Below, piece by piece: positions 43,351 through 51,884 of a DNA stretch of 64,000 nt (position 1 is its first letter; every line of letters starts with the position of its first letter). The position numbers and the translations under genes are program-made. The notes beneath the pieces were generated by a model, which saw only the letters and a program-made list of their open reading frames with translations, had not been told where the DNA came from and made no database searches. The stretch is from an uncultured Modestobacter sp. (GTDB lineage: Bacteria > Actinomycetota > Actinomycetes > Mycobacteriales > Geodermatophilaceae), in assembly GCF_947486615.1 (NCBI RefSeq), contig NZ_CANKUD010000015.1, positions 39,454 to 103,453 on the forward strand, in the 5' to 3' direction.

Positions 43351-44315
43351 GCGAGCTGCGGTTCGAGGGCGTCAGCGTCCGGTACGGCAACCGGCGGCGG
43401 GGGATGACCGCGGTCGACCGGGTCGACCTGACCGTCCCGGACGGCGCGGTTGTCGGCCTGGTCGGGGAGTCCGGTTCGGGGAAGTCGACGATGGCCCGGG
43501 CCGCGGTCGGGCTGACCCCGCTGTCGGCGGGACGGATCCTGCTCGACGGGCAGCCGTTGCGGCACACCTCCGGTCCGCGTCCGGTGCAGATGGTCTTCCA
43601 GGACCCCTACTCCTCGCTCGACCCCCGGATGACCATCGGCGACAGCGTCGCCGAGGCGGTCCCGCGTGGGATGCGCTCCGCCGACCGGCGCCAGGAGGTG
43701 GCCCGGCTGCTGGAGCTGGTCGAGCTCGACCCGGCCCGGGCCGGTGCCTACCCCGGGCAGCTGTCCGGCGGCCAGCGCCAGCGGGTGGCGCTGGCCCGCG
43801 CGCTGGCCGCCCGGCCCCAGGTGGTCGTCGCCGACGAGATCACCTCCGCCCTCGACGTCTCCATCCAGGGCACGGTGCTCAACCTGGTGCGCCGGCTGCA
43901 GCGCGAGCTGGGCACCTCGATGCTGTTCATCTCCCACGACCTGGCCGTCGTCCGGTACGTGGCCAGCGAGATCGCCGTCATGTACCTGGGCCGGATCGTC
44001 GAGCACGGCCCGGCCGCGCAGGTGCTGGGCGACCCGCAGCACCCCTACACCCGGGACCTGCTCGCCGCCGTCCCCGGCTGGGGGTCCGCCGGGCCGGCCA
44101 CCGCGCCGCCGGGGGTGGCGGCGGCCGAGCCCGCCGACCCGCACGCCCCGCCGCCGGGCTGCCGATACCACCCGCGGTGCCCGATCGGCCCGCTGGCCCG
44201 GGACGACCGCGAGGTCTGCCGCACCACCGAGCCGACCACCGACCACCGGCACGCCACGGCCTGCCACTTCGCCGCCGCGGAGCCGCTGCTGCAGGTCACC
44301 GGCCGGCCGGCCTGA
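43347..44315 (+). CDS. Oligopeptide ABC transporter ATP-binding protein (DppF-like)
   Basis: A 322-residue ATPase: Walker A GESGSGKST, Q-loop VFQDPYSSLDP, signature LSGGQRQR, Walker B VVVADEITSALDVS and His switch FISHDLAVV. Its C-terminus has the oligopeptide-family motif HPYTRDLLAAVP followed by the CRYHPRCP cysteine segment, likely for an Fe-S or zinc site in this family. It pairs with the fused ATPase half. It overlaps the previous gene by ATGA and ends the operon. A convergent gene starts nine bases later. Confidence 0.92.
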   Translation: MSELRFEGVSVRYGNRRRGMTAVDRVDLTVPDGAVVGLVGESGSGKSTMARAAVGLTPLSAGRILLDGQPLRHTSGPRPVQMVFQDPYSSLDPRMTIGDSVAEAVPRGMRSADRRQEVARLLELVELDPARAGAYPGQLSGGQRQRVALARALAARPQVVVADEITSALDVSIQGTVLNLVRRLQRELGTSMLFISHDLAVVRYVASEIAVMYLGRIVEHGPAAQVLGDPQHPYTRDLLAAVPGWGSAGPATAPPGVAAAEPADPHAPPPGCRYHPRCPIGPLARDDREVCRTTEPTTDHRHATACHFAAAEPLLQVTGRPA

Positions 44316-44323
44316 GCGCCGGT

Positions 44324-44812
44324 TCAGTCGGCTGTGGCTGACCCGGGGCGCAGCAGCACCACCCACCCGCCGAGCAGCAGCACCGCGCACAGCCCGACGA
44401 CCACCGTGGGCACCGGCGTGCTCGTCACAGGGAGCAGCCCGCCGGCCGCCACGACCAGCACGCCGGCGGCGGTCGTCAGGGCGGTGCGCAGCACCCAGCG
44501 CAGCGCGACCGGCCGGGCGACCGGGGCGCCGATCGGGGCGACGGTGGCGAACGCGGCGGCCGAGTGCACCACGGCGACCGCACCGGCGAAGGCCAGCAGA
44601 CGCAGCCAGCCGGCGTCCCCGCCGGTGGCCAGCCAGGACAGCGCGGCGGCGCCGATCAGCACCGCGGGGGCGGCCGACCCGGGCTGCTGCGTGCTGAGGA
44701 ACACCGCCGTCAGCCCGACCAGGGTGAGCGTGACCCCGACCAGGGTGAGCTCCGGGCCGGGCAGCAGCAGCGCGGCCAGGCCGGCGAGCGCGCCGAGCAC
44801 CCGCGCGGTCAT
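44324..44812 (-). CDS. Membrane protein at the end of a MoxR/DUF58 operon
   Basis: A 162-residue protein, almost entirely hydrophobic, with about six helices (LGALAGLAALLLPGPELTLVGVTLTLVGLTAVFL, VLIGAAALSWLA, LLAFAGAVAVVHSAAAFA, VLRTALTTAAGVLVVAAGGLL, VVVGLCAVLLLGGWVVLL). No family is recognised. The start overlaps the DUF58 stop by ATGA, so it belongs to that operon, perhaps as an envelope or assembly partner. Confidence 0.7.
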   Translation of the reverse strand: MTARVLGALAGLAALLLPGPELTLVGVTLTLVGLTAVFLSTQQPGSAAPAVLIGAAALSWLATGGDAGWLRLLAFAGAVAVVHSAAAFATVAPIGAPVARPVALRWVLRTALTTAAGVLVVAAGGLLPVTSTPVPTVVVGLCAVLLLGGWVVLLRPGSATAD

Positions 44813-46089
44813 CGCCGGCCGCCGGTCCGGGACGCCACCCGGGTCAGCTCGAGCAGGGTCTGGTCGAGGCTGGCCTCGCCCTGCCAGCGCACCACCGGCA
44901 CGCCCAGTGCCCGCAGCTGGTCGATCCGGGTCGCCCGCTCCAGCCGCCACAGCCGCAGCGCGGGCGCGGTCCACGGACCGGGCTCGGCGGGCGCGGCGTC
45001 GTCGGGCAGCGTGTCCAGGACGACGACCGCGTGGCCGGCCCGGCCGAGCGCGGCGGCCCGGTCGAACACCAGCCGGCCGACCAGCGGGCTGACGACCAGC
45101 ACCAGCGCACGGGGGTCGACCCCCACCGGCTCGGGCAGGTCCGGTTCGGCACCGCCGAGGCGGGGGGCGCTGACGTCCAGCAGCGCGGTCTGCACCGTCT
45201 GCAGCTGTCCGCGGCCGGCCCGGGCGGGGAGCCGGCGAGTCTGGCCACCGCAGGCGATCAGCCCCACCCGGTCGCCCAGCTGCAGGTAGAAGGCAGTGAG
45301 CGCGGCCGTCGCGCGGACCGCCGTGTCGATGCCGCTGGCCCGGCCGGCCAGCCCGCCGCTGACCCCGGCGTCGTAGCGGGCGTCCAGCAGCAGGAGCACG
45401 TCGGCGTCCCGTTCGGAGGTGGTGGCGTTGACGTGCAGTTCACCGGCGCGCAGCGACACCCGCCAGTTGACCCGGCGCATCCGGTCGCCGGGGGCGAACG
45501 CCCGGATGCCGGCCAGCTCCGCGCTCTCCCCGGGGCGGGGGGAGCGGTGGAGGCCGATCCCGCCGCGGGCGCGGGGCACCAGCGCGGAGCCGCGGTAGCG
45601 CTCCGACAGCGGGAACACCCGGAGCCGGGCGGCCGGCAGCACGGCGGGTCCCCAGCGCAGCAGCCCGCCGGCGGCCGAGGCGCTGACCACCGCCGGCCCC
45701 ACCTCCGCGCGGCCCCAGCGGGCCGCGGTGAGGTCGAAGGGGAGCACGGCCGTGTCGCCCCGCGGGCGGACGACCGCACCCAGCGCCGTGCGACCGCGTG
45801 CCCGGACCCAGCCCGACGCCGGTGCCGTCGCCGTGACCGTCTCCGCGCCGGCCACGCCGTCGACCCGGACGACGGCCTGCAGCGCGCTGCCCTCGGCCGG
45901 GGTCTCCTCGCTCACCTCCAGGGTGGCCGCCGGGGCGCCGCCGGGCCGGTGCAGCAGCGGCAGCGCGGCCAGCGCCAGCGGGGCGGCGACGACGAGCAGG
46001 TCGACCCGCCGGGCCAGGACGGCGACCAGCGCGAGCGCCGCCGGCAGGATGCTGACCCGCAGCAGGGCGGCCGTCGGCTGCCAGCTCAT
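44809..46089 (-). CDS. DUF58 domain protein
   Basis: A 426-residue protein. It has two N-terminal hydrophobic segments (LLRVSILPAALALVAVLARRVDLLVVAAPLALAALPLL), a beta-rich middle, the DUF58 signature FAPGDRMRRVNWRVSLRAGELHVN (about residue 205) and a von Willebrand A-type fold after it (DADVLLLLDARYDAG). DUF58 proteins occur with MoxR ATPases, which are thought to act as chaperones inserting metals or assembling complexes. Exact role unknown. ATGA overlaps at both ends indicate coupling within the operon. Confidence 0.9.
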   Translation of the reverse strand: MSWQPTAALLRVSILPAALALVAVLARRVDLLVVAAPLALAALPLLHRPGGAPAATLEVSEETPAEGSALQAVVRVDGVAGAETVTATAPASGWVRARGRTALGAVVRPRGDTAVLPFDLTAARWGRAEVGPAVVSASAAGGLLRWGPAVLPAARLRVFPLSERYRGSALVPRARGGIGLHRSPRPGESAELAGIRAFAPGDRMRRVNWRVSLRAGELHVNATTSERDADVLLLLDARYDAGVSGGLAGRASGIDTAVRATAALTAFYLQLGDRVGLIACGGQTRRLPARAGRGQLQTVQTALLDVSAPRLGGAEPDLPEPVGVDPRALVLVVSPLVGRLVFDRAAALGRAGHAVVVLDTLPDDAAPAEPGPWTAPALRLWRLERATRIDQLRALGVPVVRWQGEASLDQTLLELTRVASRTGGRR

Positions 46090-47102
46090 CCGCGGGCCGG
46101 GTCGAGCGCGCCGGCGGGGCCGAGCGTGCTGGCCGGCACGGGCACCTCGGCCAGCACCGCCCGGGCGACGTCGGTCGGGGTGACCCGCTGCATCCAGGTC
46201 TCCGGGCGCAGGCTGAGCCGGTGGGCCAGCGCCTCGACCCCGACGTCCTTGACGTCCTCGGGGACGACGTAGTCCCGGCCGCGGAGCACAGCCAGCGCCC
46301 GGGCGGTGAGCAGCAGCGCCAGCGCACCTCGCGGCGAGGCACCGATCTGCACCTCCGGCCGGGCCCGGGTCGCGGTCACCAGGGCGACGCAGTACCGGCT
46401 CACCGACTCCTCGACCGTCACCGTCTCCACCGCGGCCCGCATGGCCCGCAGTCCCGCGGCGTCGGTGACCGGATCGAGCAGCACCTCCTCCTGGCGCCGG
46501 GCGAGCCGGCGGGTCAGCACCTGCCACTCCTCCTCCGGCGGCGGGTAGCCGAAGGACACCCGGAGCAGGAAGCGGTCCAGCTGGGCCTCCGGCAGCGGGT
46601 AGGTGCCCTCGTACTCGACGGGGTTGGCGGTGGCCAGCACGCAGAAGGGGTCGGGGAGTGCGAACGTCTGCCCCTCCACCGTCACCTGGTGCTCCTGCAT
46701 CGCCTCGAGCAGGGCGCTCTGGGTCTTCGGCGGCGTCCGGTTGATCTCGTCGGCGAGCACCAGCCCGGCGAACAGCGGGCCCGGCCGGAAGGCGAAGTCA
46801 CCGCCCGACCGGTCGTAGACGAACGAGCCGGTGACGTCGGCGGGCACCAGGTCGGGGGTGAACTGCAGCCGGCGGAACGACAGCCCGAGCGCCTGCGCGA
46901 ACGACCGGGCGGCCAGCGTCTTGCCCAGCCCGGGCACGTCCTCCAGCAGCACGTGGCCGCCGGCGAGCACCGCGGCCAGCACCAGCTGCAGCTCGGCCCG
47001 CTTGCCCACCACCGCCTCGCCGACCCGGTCCAGGACGGCGGCGCCCAGCTCGGCGGTGGCGGCGGGGGAGAGCGGTCGCGGTGCGGGGTGCGGGTCGGTC
47101 AC
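46086..47102 (-). CDS. MoxR family AAA+ ATPase
   Basis: A 338-residue AAA+ ATPase with Walker A LLEDVPGLGKT, Walker B ADEINRTPPKTQSALLEAMQE, sensor 1 VLATANPVEYEGTYPLPEAQLDRFL, and sensor 2-like region SPRGALALLLTARA. MoxR proteins act with VWA/DUF58 proteins to mature or remodel partner complexes. The GTG start at 47102 overlaps the upstream gene stop. The following DUF58 gene overlaps by ATGA. Confidence 0.94.
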   Translation of the reverse strand: MTDPHPAPRPLSPAATAELGAAVLDRVGEAVVGKRAELQLVLAAVLAGGHVLLEDVPGLGKTLAARSFAQALGLSFRRLQFTPDLVPADVTGSFVYDRSGGDFAFRPGPLFAGLVLADEINRTPPKTQSALLEAMQEHQVTVEGQTFALPDPFCVLATANPVEYEGTYPLPEAQLDRFLLRVSFGYPPPEEEWQVLTRRLARRQEEVLLDPVTDAAGLRAMRAAVETVTVEESVSRYCVALVTATRARPEVQIGASPRGALALLLTARALAVLRGRDYVVPEDVKDVGVEALAHRLSLRPETWMQRVTPTDVARAVLAEVPVPASTLGPAGALDPARG

Positions 47103-47617
47103 AGGGACTCCAGTTCCTCGGTCCAGTCCTGCAGGGCGGCCGGGGTCAGCCGCAGGGTGCCTGGGGGAGCGGTGAGCAGGGCGCGGGTGTGCGGGCCGAG
47201 CAGCGGCTCGGCGGCCGCCCGGCCGGCCGGGGTGTGCCAGTCCAGGCCGTGGGCGTGCCACAGCCGGTCCACCGCCAGGGCGGTCAGCCGGGGGCGGACG
47301 CGGACCTCGAACCGGTCGGCGTCCCGGCTGGCCGCGTCGAGGGTGAATACCAGGGAGCCGAGGTCGCCCAGCCCGGCGTCGGCGGACCCGGCGCGGGGGG
47401 CCGGCGCGGGCTCGGGCGGGGCCGGGTCGGTGGTCGGCAGCCGCAGGGCGAGGGCCAGCAGCGCGCCGGCCACCAGACCGGCGGGCACTGCCACCGTGGC
47501 GGGCAGGTCGGTCCCGGTCGCGTGGGCGACCAGCAGGACGGCGACGCCGGCCAGCGCCCCCGCCAGCAGCGCGGCACCGATCACCCACCACCGGCCGTGG
47601 CCCAGGGGCGCGGTCAC
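47099..47617 (-). CDS. Membrane-associated protein of MoxR operon, unknown
   Basis: A 172-residue protein with two N-terminal hydrophobic helices (WWVIGAALLAGALAGVAVLLVAHA; VAVPAGLVAGALLALAL) and a soluble C-terminal domain (LGDLGSLVFTLDAASRDADRFEVRVRPRLTALAVDRLWHAHGLDWHTPAGRAAAEPLLGPHTRALL). Unrecognised. It lies between DUF4129 and MoxR genes with GTGA-type overlaps on both sides, so it is probably part of the same complex. Confidence 0.75.
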   Translation of the reverse strand: MTAPLGHGRWWVIGAALLAGALAGVAVLLVAHATGTDLPATVAVPAGLVAGALLALALRLPTTDPAPPEPAPAPRAGSADAGLGDLGSLVFTLDAASRDADRFEVRVRPRLTALAVDRLWHAHGLDWHTPAGRAAAEPLLGPHTRALLTAPPGTLRLTPAALQDWTEELESL

Positions 47618-48297
47618 CGCGACACCAGCTCGGCCCGCAGCTCGGTGAGCACCCGCCGGGCGTCCGCCCGCTGCGCCTCCCCGACCGGGTGCTCGGAGAA
47701 GCGGGCGGCGCGGTACAGCTCGGCCAGCTCGTGCAGCGCAGAGCGGGAGAGCCGGTGCTCGGCGGCCAGCCGGTCGGCGTACTCGGTGGCGGTCTCCGCC
47801 GGGGAGGCGGGGCTCCCGGCGGCCGCGGCGGCCTCGCCGAGCAGCAGCCAGGCCCGGACGACGGCCTCACGGGCCGCCGGGTGGGTGACGGCGAGCAGCG
47901 CCCGGTCCACCGCACCGGCCAGCGGTGCCGGTGCCGCCACCTCGGCCGGGCCCGCGGCGGTGCGGCGGGTGGGCAGCCGCCGGGGGAGGTGGCGGACCAG
48001 CAGCCGCACGCCCAGCGCCAGCAGGACCGCGCCCACCAGCAGGACCAGCACCAGCGCGACCTGCCCGGCGATCGGGTCGCTCGCCAGTGGCGGCTCGGTC
48101 TGCGGCGCCCCCGGCTCGATCGGGACGGCGGGCGGCGTCCCCTCGGTCGGGGCCGGCGCGACGGTCGGCTCGGCCGCGTCGGTGGGCCGTGGTGCGGTGT
48201 AGGGGCCGCCGCGGGCGGCCAGGCCGAGGACGAACAGCAGCACGAGCAGCGCCACCGCCGCGGCCCCGACAGCTGCGCGGTTCGGCGGGGGCCTCAC
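47614..48297 (-). CDS. DUF4129 domain protein
   Basis: A 227-residue protein. It has an N-terminal helix (RAAVGAAAVALLVLLFVLGLAARG), a Pro/Thr-rich extracytoplasmic linker, a second helix (GQVALVLVLLVGAVLLALGVRLLV) and a cytoplasmic DUF4129 domain (AVDRALLAVTHPAAREAVVRAWLLLGEAAAAAG, then TEYADRLAAEHRLSRSALHELAELYRAARFSEHPV). DUF4129 is also the C-terminal part of some bacterial transglutaminase-like proteins. It is the first gene of the MoxR operon. The GTG at 48297 gives a short N-terminus. Confidence 0.85.
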   Translation of the reverse strand: MRPPPNRAAVGAAAVALLVLLFVLGLAARGGPYTAPRPTDAAEPTVAPAPTEGTPPAVPIEPGAPQTEPPLASDPIAGQVALVLVLLVGAVLLALGVRLLVRHLPRRLPTRRTAAGPAEVAAPAPLAGAVDRALLAVTHPAAREAVVRAWLLLGEAAAAAGSPASPAETATEYADRLAAEHRLSRSALHELAELYRAARFSEHPVGEAQRADARRVLTELRAELVSR

Positions 48298-48518
48298 GCG
48301 GCGGACACCGGCGGGAGGTGGTCGTGGCGTCGCACGGATGGTCGCTCCTCCGTCCCACCGCCGGTCCGCGGCGTCGGCGCCCCGTGGACCGGGTGCCCCC
48401 GCACCATGACACGGCGAGGACGCCAGACCCAGCCCGCAGCCGGCGCGCGCTGCTGGGATCGATTGCGCCGGCCGGCGGCTGCGGGCCGCCGGCCCCGGCC
48501 GTGGTTGCGGTGGTCCGG

Positions 48519-49049
48519 TCAGCCCATCGTCTTCTGGCCGTCGATCGACTCGCGCAGCAGGTCGGCGTGGCCGGCGTGCTGGGCGGTCTCGGCGATCAGG
48601 TGCAGGAACACCCGGCGGGCCGACCGGTGCGCCCCCGGGGTGAACCACGGCGCCTCGGGTAGCGGGTGTGCGGCGTCCAGGTTCGGCAGCGTGCACACCA
48701 GCTCGTCGGTCCGCGCCGCGACCTCGGCGTAGTCGGCCAGCACCCCGGCCAGGGTCTCCTCCGGTCCCATCACGAACTCCGCTGCCCACTCGGCGGCCGA
48801 GGACTCGTCGAACGCGGGGAAGGCGTCCGGACCGACCAGGACGAACTCGGCCCACGTCGCCTCGGTGGCGGCGACGTGCTTGACCAGGCCACCCAGGCTG
48901 AGCGCGCTCACCGTCGGCCGGAGCCGGGCCTGCTCGTCGGTCAGCCCTTGCACGGTGTAGGTCAGGAACCAGCGGTGGGTGGTGAGCGCGTCGAGGAGGT
49001 CGGCGCGCTCGTCGGTGGTGGTGGCTGCCGGGGCGGTGGTGCTGGTCAT
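48519..49049 (-). CDS. DinB/DUF664 family (mycothiol-dependent type) protein
   Basis: A 176-residue four-helix-bundle protein. LLDALTTHRWFLTYTVQGLTDEQA begins the DinB fold, and metal ligands are GLVKHVAATEATW and RRVFLHLIAETAQHAGHADLLRE (H-x3-E... H-x3-H). Actinobacterial DUF664 proteins are thought to be mycothiol- or bacillithiol-type S-transferases. It is divergent from the WYL regulator at 49141, which likely controls it. Confidence 0.85.
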   Translation of the reverse strand: MTSTTAPAATTTDERADLLDALTTHRWFLTYTVQGLTDEQARLRPTVSALSLGGLVKHVAATEATWAEFVLVGPDAFPAFDESSAAEWAAEFVMGPEETLAGVLADYAEVAARTDELVCTLPNLDAAHPLPEAPWFTPGAHRSARRVFLHLIAETAQHAGHADLLRESIDGQKTMG

Positions 49050-49140
49050 CTGTCGCTCCAGGGTCGTCGGGAGGTGCTGAGACCAATGCTCCCGGGCATC
49101 GGTGCCAGATCCTGACCGCGATCGATGACAGTCTGGGCGC

Positions 49141-50103
49141 ATGGCCGACCCGACCGCCCGCGCCCTCCGGCTGCTCACGCTCATGCAGGGCCGCCGCGAC
49201 TGGCCCGGTGCCGACCTCGCCGACCGGCTCGGGGTCTCGCTGCGCACCCTGCGCCGCGACGTCGACCGGCTGCGCGAGCTCGGCTACCCGGTGCAGGCGC
49301 AGCCCGGTGTGGACGGCGGCTACCGGCTCGCGCCCGGCGCGGCACTGCCGCCGCTGGTGCTCGACGACGACGAGGCGGTCGCGCTCACCGTCGGCCTGCA
49401 GGCTGCCGCCGCGGGCGCGGTCGGCGGCATGGCCGAGGCGTCGGTGCGGGCGCTGACCAAGGTGGTGCCGGTGCTGCCGGCCAGGCTGCGCCGCCGGGTC
49501 GACGCGCTACAGGCGATGACCGTGCCCGCGCCGCCGTGGTCGGACGGCGGCCCACCGGTCGACGCCGAGCTGCTGGTGACCGTGGCCCAGGCCTGCCGGG
49601 AGGGCGAGCGGCTGACCTTCACCCACACCGCGGCCGGTGGTGAGCCCGGCGAGCGGCTGGTGGAGCCGCACCGGCTGGTGCCGCTGGGCCGGCGCTGGTA
49701 CCTGGTCGCCTACGACCCCTCCCGCGGGGACTGGCGCAGCTTCCGGCTGGACCGGGTCTCCGATGCCCGCGGCGACGGCGCCCGGTTCGCCCCGCGCGCA
49801 CTGCCGGCGCCGGACGCGGCCGCCTTCGTCCGGGCCGGCATCGACCGGTGGCGCACGCCGGTGGTCGTGGAGGCGGTGGTCGAGGCGCCGGCGGCGGTGG
49901 TGCGCGACCGGGTGGGCCGCTGGGCCCAGCTGGACGACGACGGCCCGGGCCGCTGCCGGCTGCGGATGGAGACCGACAGCCTCGACTGGCCGGCGCTGGT
50001 CCTCGGCGCGACCCGGGCGGAGTTCACCGTGCTCGCCCCCGACCAGCTGTGCGACCGGCTGTCGGAGTGGTCGGCCCGCTTCGCCCGAGCCGTCAGCGAC
50101 TGA
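49141..50103 (+). CDS. WYL-domain transcriptional regulator (YafY type)
   Basis: A 320-residue regulator. It has a helix-turn-helix at the N-terminus (RALRLLTLMQGRRDWPGADLADRLGVSLRTLRRDVDRLRELGYPVQAQPGVDGGYRL), then a WYL domain with LVEPHRLVPLGRRWYLVAYDPSRGDWRSFRLDRVSD that may sense a ligand, and a WCX C-terminal extension. It is divergent from the DinB gene. Its stop is only six bases from the convergent PucR gene end. Confidence 0.9.
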   Translation: MADPTARALRLLTLMQGRRDWPGADLADRLGVSLRTLRRDVDRLRELGYPVQAQPGVDGGYRLAPGAALPPLVLDDDEAVALTVGLQAAAAGAVGGMAEASVRALTKVVPVLPARLRRRVDALQAMTVPAPPWSDGGPPVDAELLVTVAQACREGERLTFTHTAAGGEPGERLVEPHRLVPLGRRWYLVAYDPSRGDWRSFRLDRVSDARGDGARFAPRALPAPDAAAFVRAGIDRWRTPVVVEAVVEAPAAVVRDRVGRWAQLDDDGPGRCRLRMETDSLDWPALVLGATRAEFTVLAPDQLCDRLSEWSARFARAVSD

Positions 50104-50109
50104 GCGCGC

Positions 50110-51801
50110 TCACCAGCGCAGCAGCCGCAGCTCGAGCATGGCGGCGAAGCGGGAGTCGGCGTCGTCCAGGTCGATGCCGCCGACCTCGGCGATCCGGCGC
50201 AGCCGGTAGCGGAAGGTGTTGGGGTGCACGTGCACCTGGCCGGCGGCGGTGATCGCGTCGCCGAAGGCGTCCAGCCAGGCGCGCAGCGTCTCCACCAGCT
50301 GGGTGCGGTGCGCGGCGTCGTACTCGGCCAGCCGGGCCACCGGGCCGGAGGCCTCGTACCCCTCGGCGGCGGCCAGGTCGGCCAGCTGGAGCATCAGCGA
50401 CTCGATGTGCACGTCCGCGGCCCGGGCCACCCGCCGGGAGGTGGTGCCGCTGCGCAGCACCCGCAGCGCCCGGTCGGCGCCGTCCCGGGAGCGGGTCAGC
50501 GCGGAGACGTCGGGGGCCACGGTGCCCACGCCGATCATCCCGGGCACCCGGCCGCCGGTGCGCTGCAGGAACTCGGCAGCCACGGCGGCGGCCCGTTCGT
50601 CGGCTCCGGCGAGCTCGGCGGTGACCGGCAGGACGGCGTAGCTGACCCCACCGACGACCGCGACCACGGAGCCCGGGTGCAGGGCGGTGAGGTGCACCGC
50701 CAGCGCGTCGGCGGAGCGCTGCCGCTCGGCCTCCCGCCGGGCCAGCGTGAGCGTGCCCGGCTCGGCGTCCGGGTCGGTCAGGCCCATGGCCAGCACGATC
50801 AGCGGCCGGCCGGCCAGGCCGAGGCGGCTGAGCGCCTCGACGGTGCCCGGGCCGCCCTCCAGCGCGGTGGCCACCAGCTCGCTGGCCAGCCGCCGCTCCA
50901 CGTCGGCGCCGGCGCGCATCCGCAGCAGGTGGAGGGCGACCAGCTTGGCCGCGTCGACCAGGCTCTGCTCCCGGGCGGGGTCGAGCGGGGCGTCGACCGC
51001 CGCCCAGATGGTCCCGAGGATCTCGTCGCCGGCCCGCACCGCGATCGCCACCCGGGCCACGGTGACCTCGGGCATGCCGAGCACGTCGGCGGACGTCCAC
51101 ACCGGCCGGTCGGTGGCGTACAGCTGACGGAAGACCCCGTGCGCCTCGAGCCCGCGGGTGAACCGGTCGGGCACCTGGCGGCCCAGGATGGTCTGGATCC
51201 GGGACTCGTCGGCCTCGTCCTGCCCGCCGGAGAAGGCCAGGATCCGGGAGCTGCGGTCCTCGATGGTCACCGGTGCGTCCAGCAGCGAGCCGATCGCGTT
51301 GGCCAGCGCGAACAGGTCACCGGCCGGCACCCCGCCCAGCGACTCGGGCTCCGCCGTCCCCACCTCGCCCTCGCCCAGCAGGGCCCGCACCAGCGCGGCC
51401 AGCTGGTTCCAGCTCGCGCCCCGGGTGAGCGCCAGCAGCACCGTGCCGGTGCGCTGGGCGACCTCGGTGATCCGGGGGTCGGTGGGTGCCGGGGCGCGGA
51501 CGACGAGGCCGGCGCCGCCGGCCGCGGCCGTCTGGGTGAGCAGCGCCAGGACGTCGTCCGGCTCGTGCACGCCGACGCCGAGCACCAGCGCCCCCGGGGG
51601 GAGCACCGGGGCGTCGACGGGGTCGTGGATGACCACACCGCCGATGCCCTGCGCGGCCAGCGGCAGCGACGGGTCGCCGGCGGCGACCTCCAGCAGCGTG
51701 GTGCCCAGGTGCGCGAGCAGGTGGCCGAGGCCGGCCCGCGGCGCGGTGGGCGGCACGGCGAACGGCGTCAGGCCCGGCACGGTGATCGCTGAGGCACTCA
51801 C
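50110..51801 (-). CDS. PucR family transcriptional regulator
   Basis: A 563-residue regulator. The N-terminal PucR domain (LLAHLGTTLLEVAAGDPSLPLAAQGIGGVVIHDPVDAPVLPPGALVLGVGV), a middle GAF/CdaR-like region (LANAIGSLLDAPVTIEDRSSRILAFSGGQDEADESR) and the C-terminal HTH_30 (RAWLDAFGDAITAAGQVHVHPNTFRYRLRRIAEVGGIDLDDADSR) are in the expected order. PucR-type proteins regulate amino-acid, purine and other catabolic genes. It follows the racemase operon by 83 bp in the same orientation, and probably regulates it. Confidence 0.88.
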   Translation of the reverse strand: MSASAITVPGLTPFAVPPTAPRAGLGHLLAHLGTTLLEVAAGDPSLPLAAQGIGGVVIHDPVDAPVLPPGALVLGVGVHEPDDVLALLTQTAAAGGAGLVVRAPAPTDPRITEVAQRTGTVLLALTRGASWNQLAALVRALLGEGEVGTAEPESLGGVPAGDLFALANAIGSLLDAPVTIEDRSSRILAFSGGQDEADESRIQTILGRQVPDRFTRGLEAHGVFRQLYATDRPVWTSADVLGMPEVTVARVAIAVRAGDEILGTIWAAVDAPLDPAREQSLVDAAKLVALHLLRMRAGADVERRLASELVATALEGGPGTVEALSRLGLAGRPLIVLAMGLTDPDAEPGTLTLARREAERQRSADALAVHLTALHPGSVVAVVGGVSYAVLPVTAELAGADERAAAVAAEFLQRTGGRVPGMIGVGTVAPDVSALTRSRDGADRALRVLRSGTTSRRVARAADVHIESLMLQLADLAAAEGYEASGPVARLAEYDAAHRTQLVETLRAWLDAFGDAITAAGQVHVHPNTFRYRLRRIAEVGGIDLDDADSRFAAMLELRLLRW

Positions 51802-51884
51802 GGGTGCGACCCTAGGACCACCCGGCCCGCTCCGGTTGGTCCGCGCGCACCACTCGTCGACCGATCCTGGTGCGGCCGGACGAG

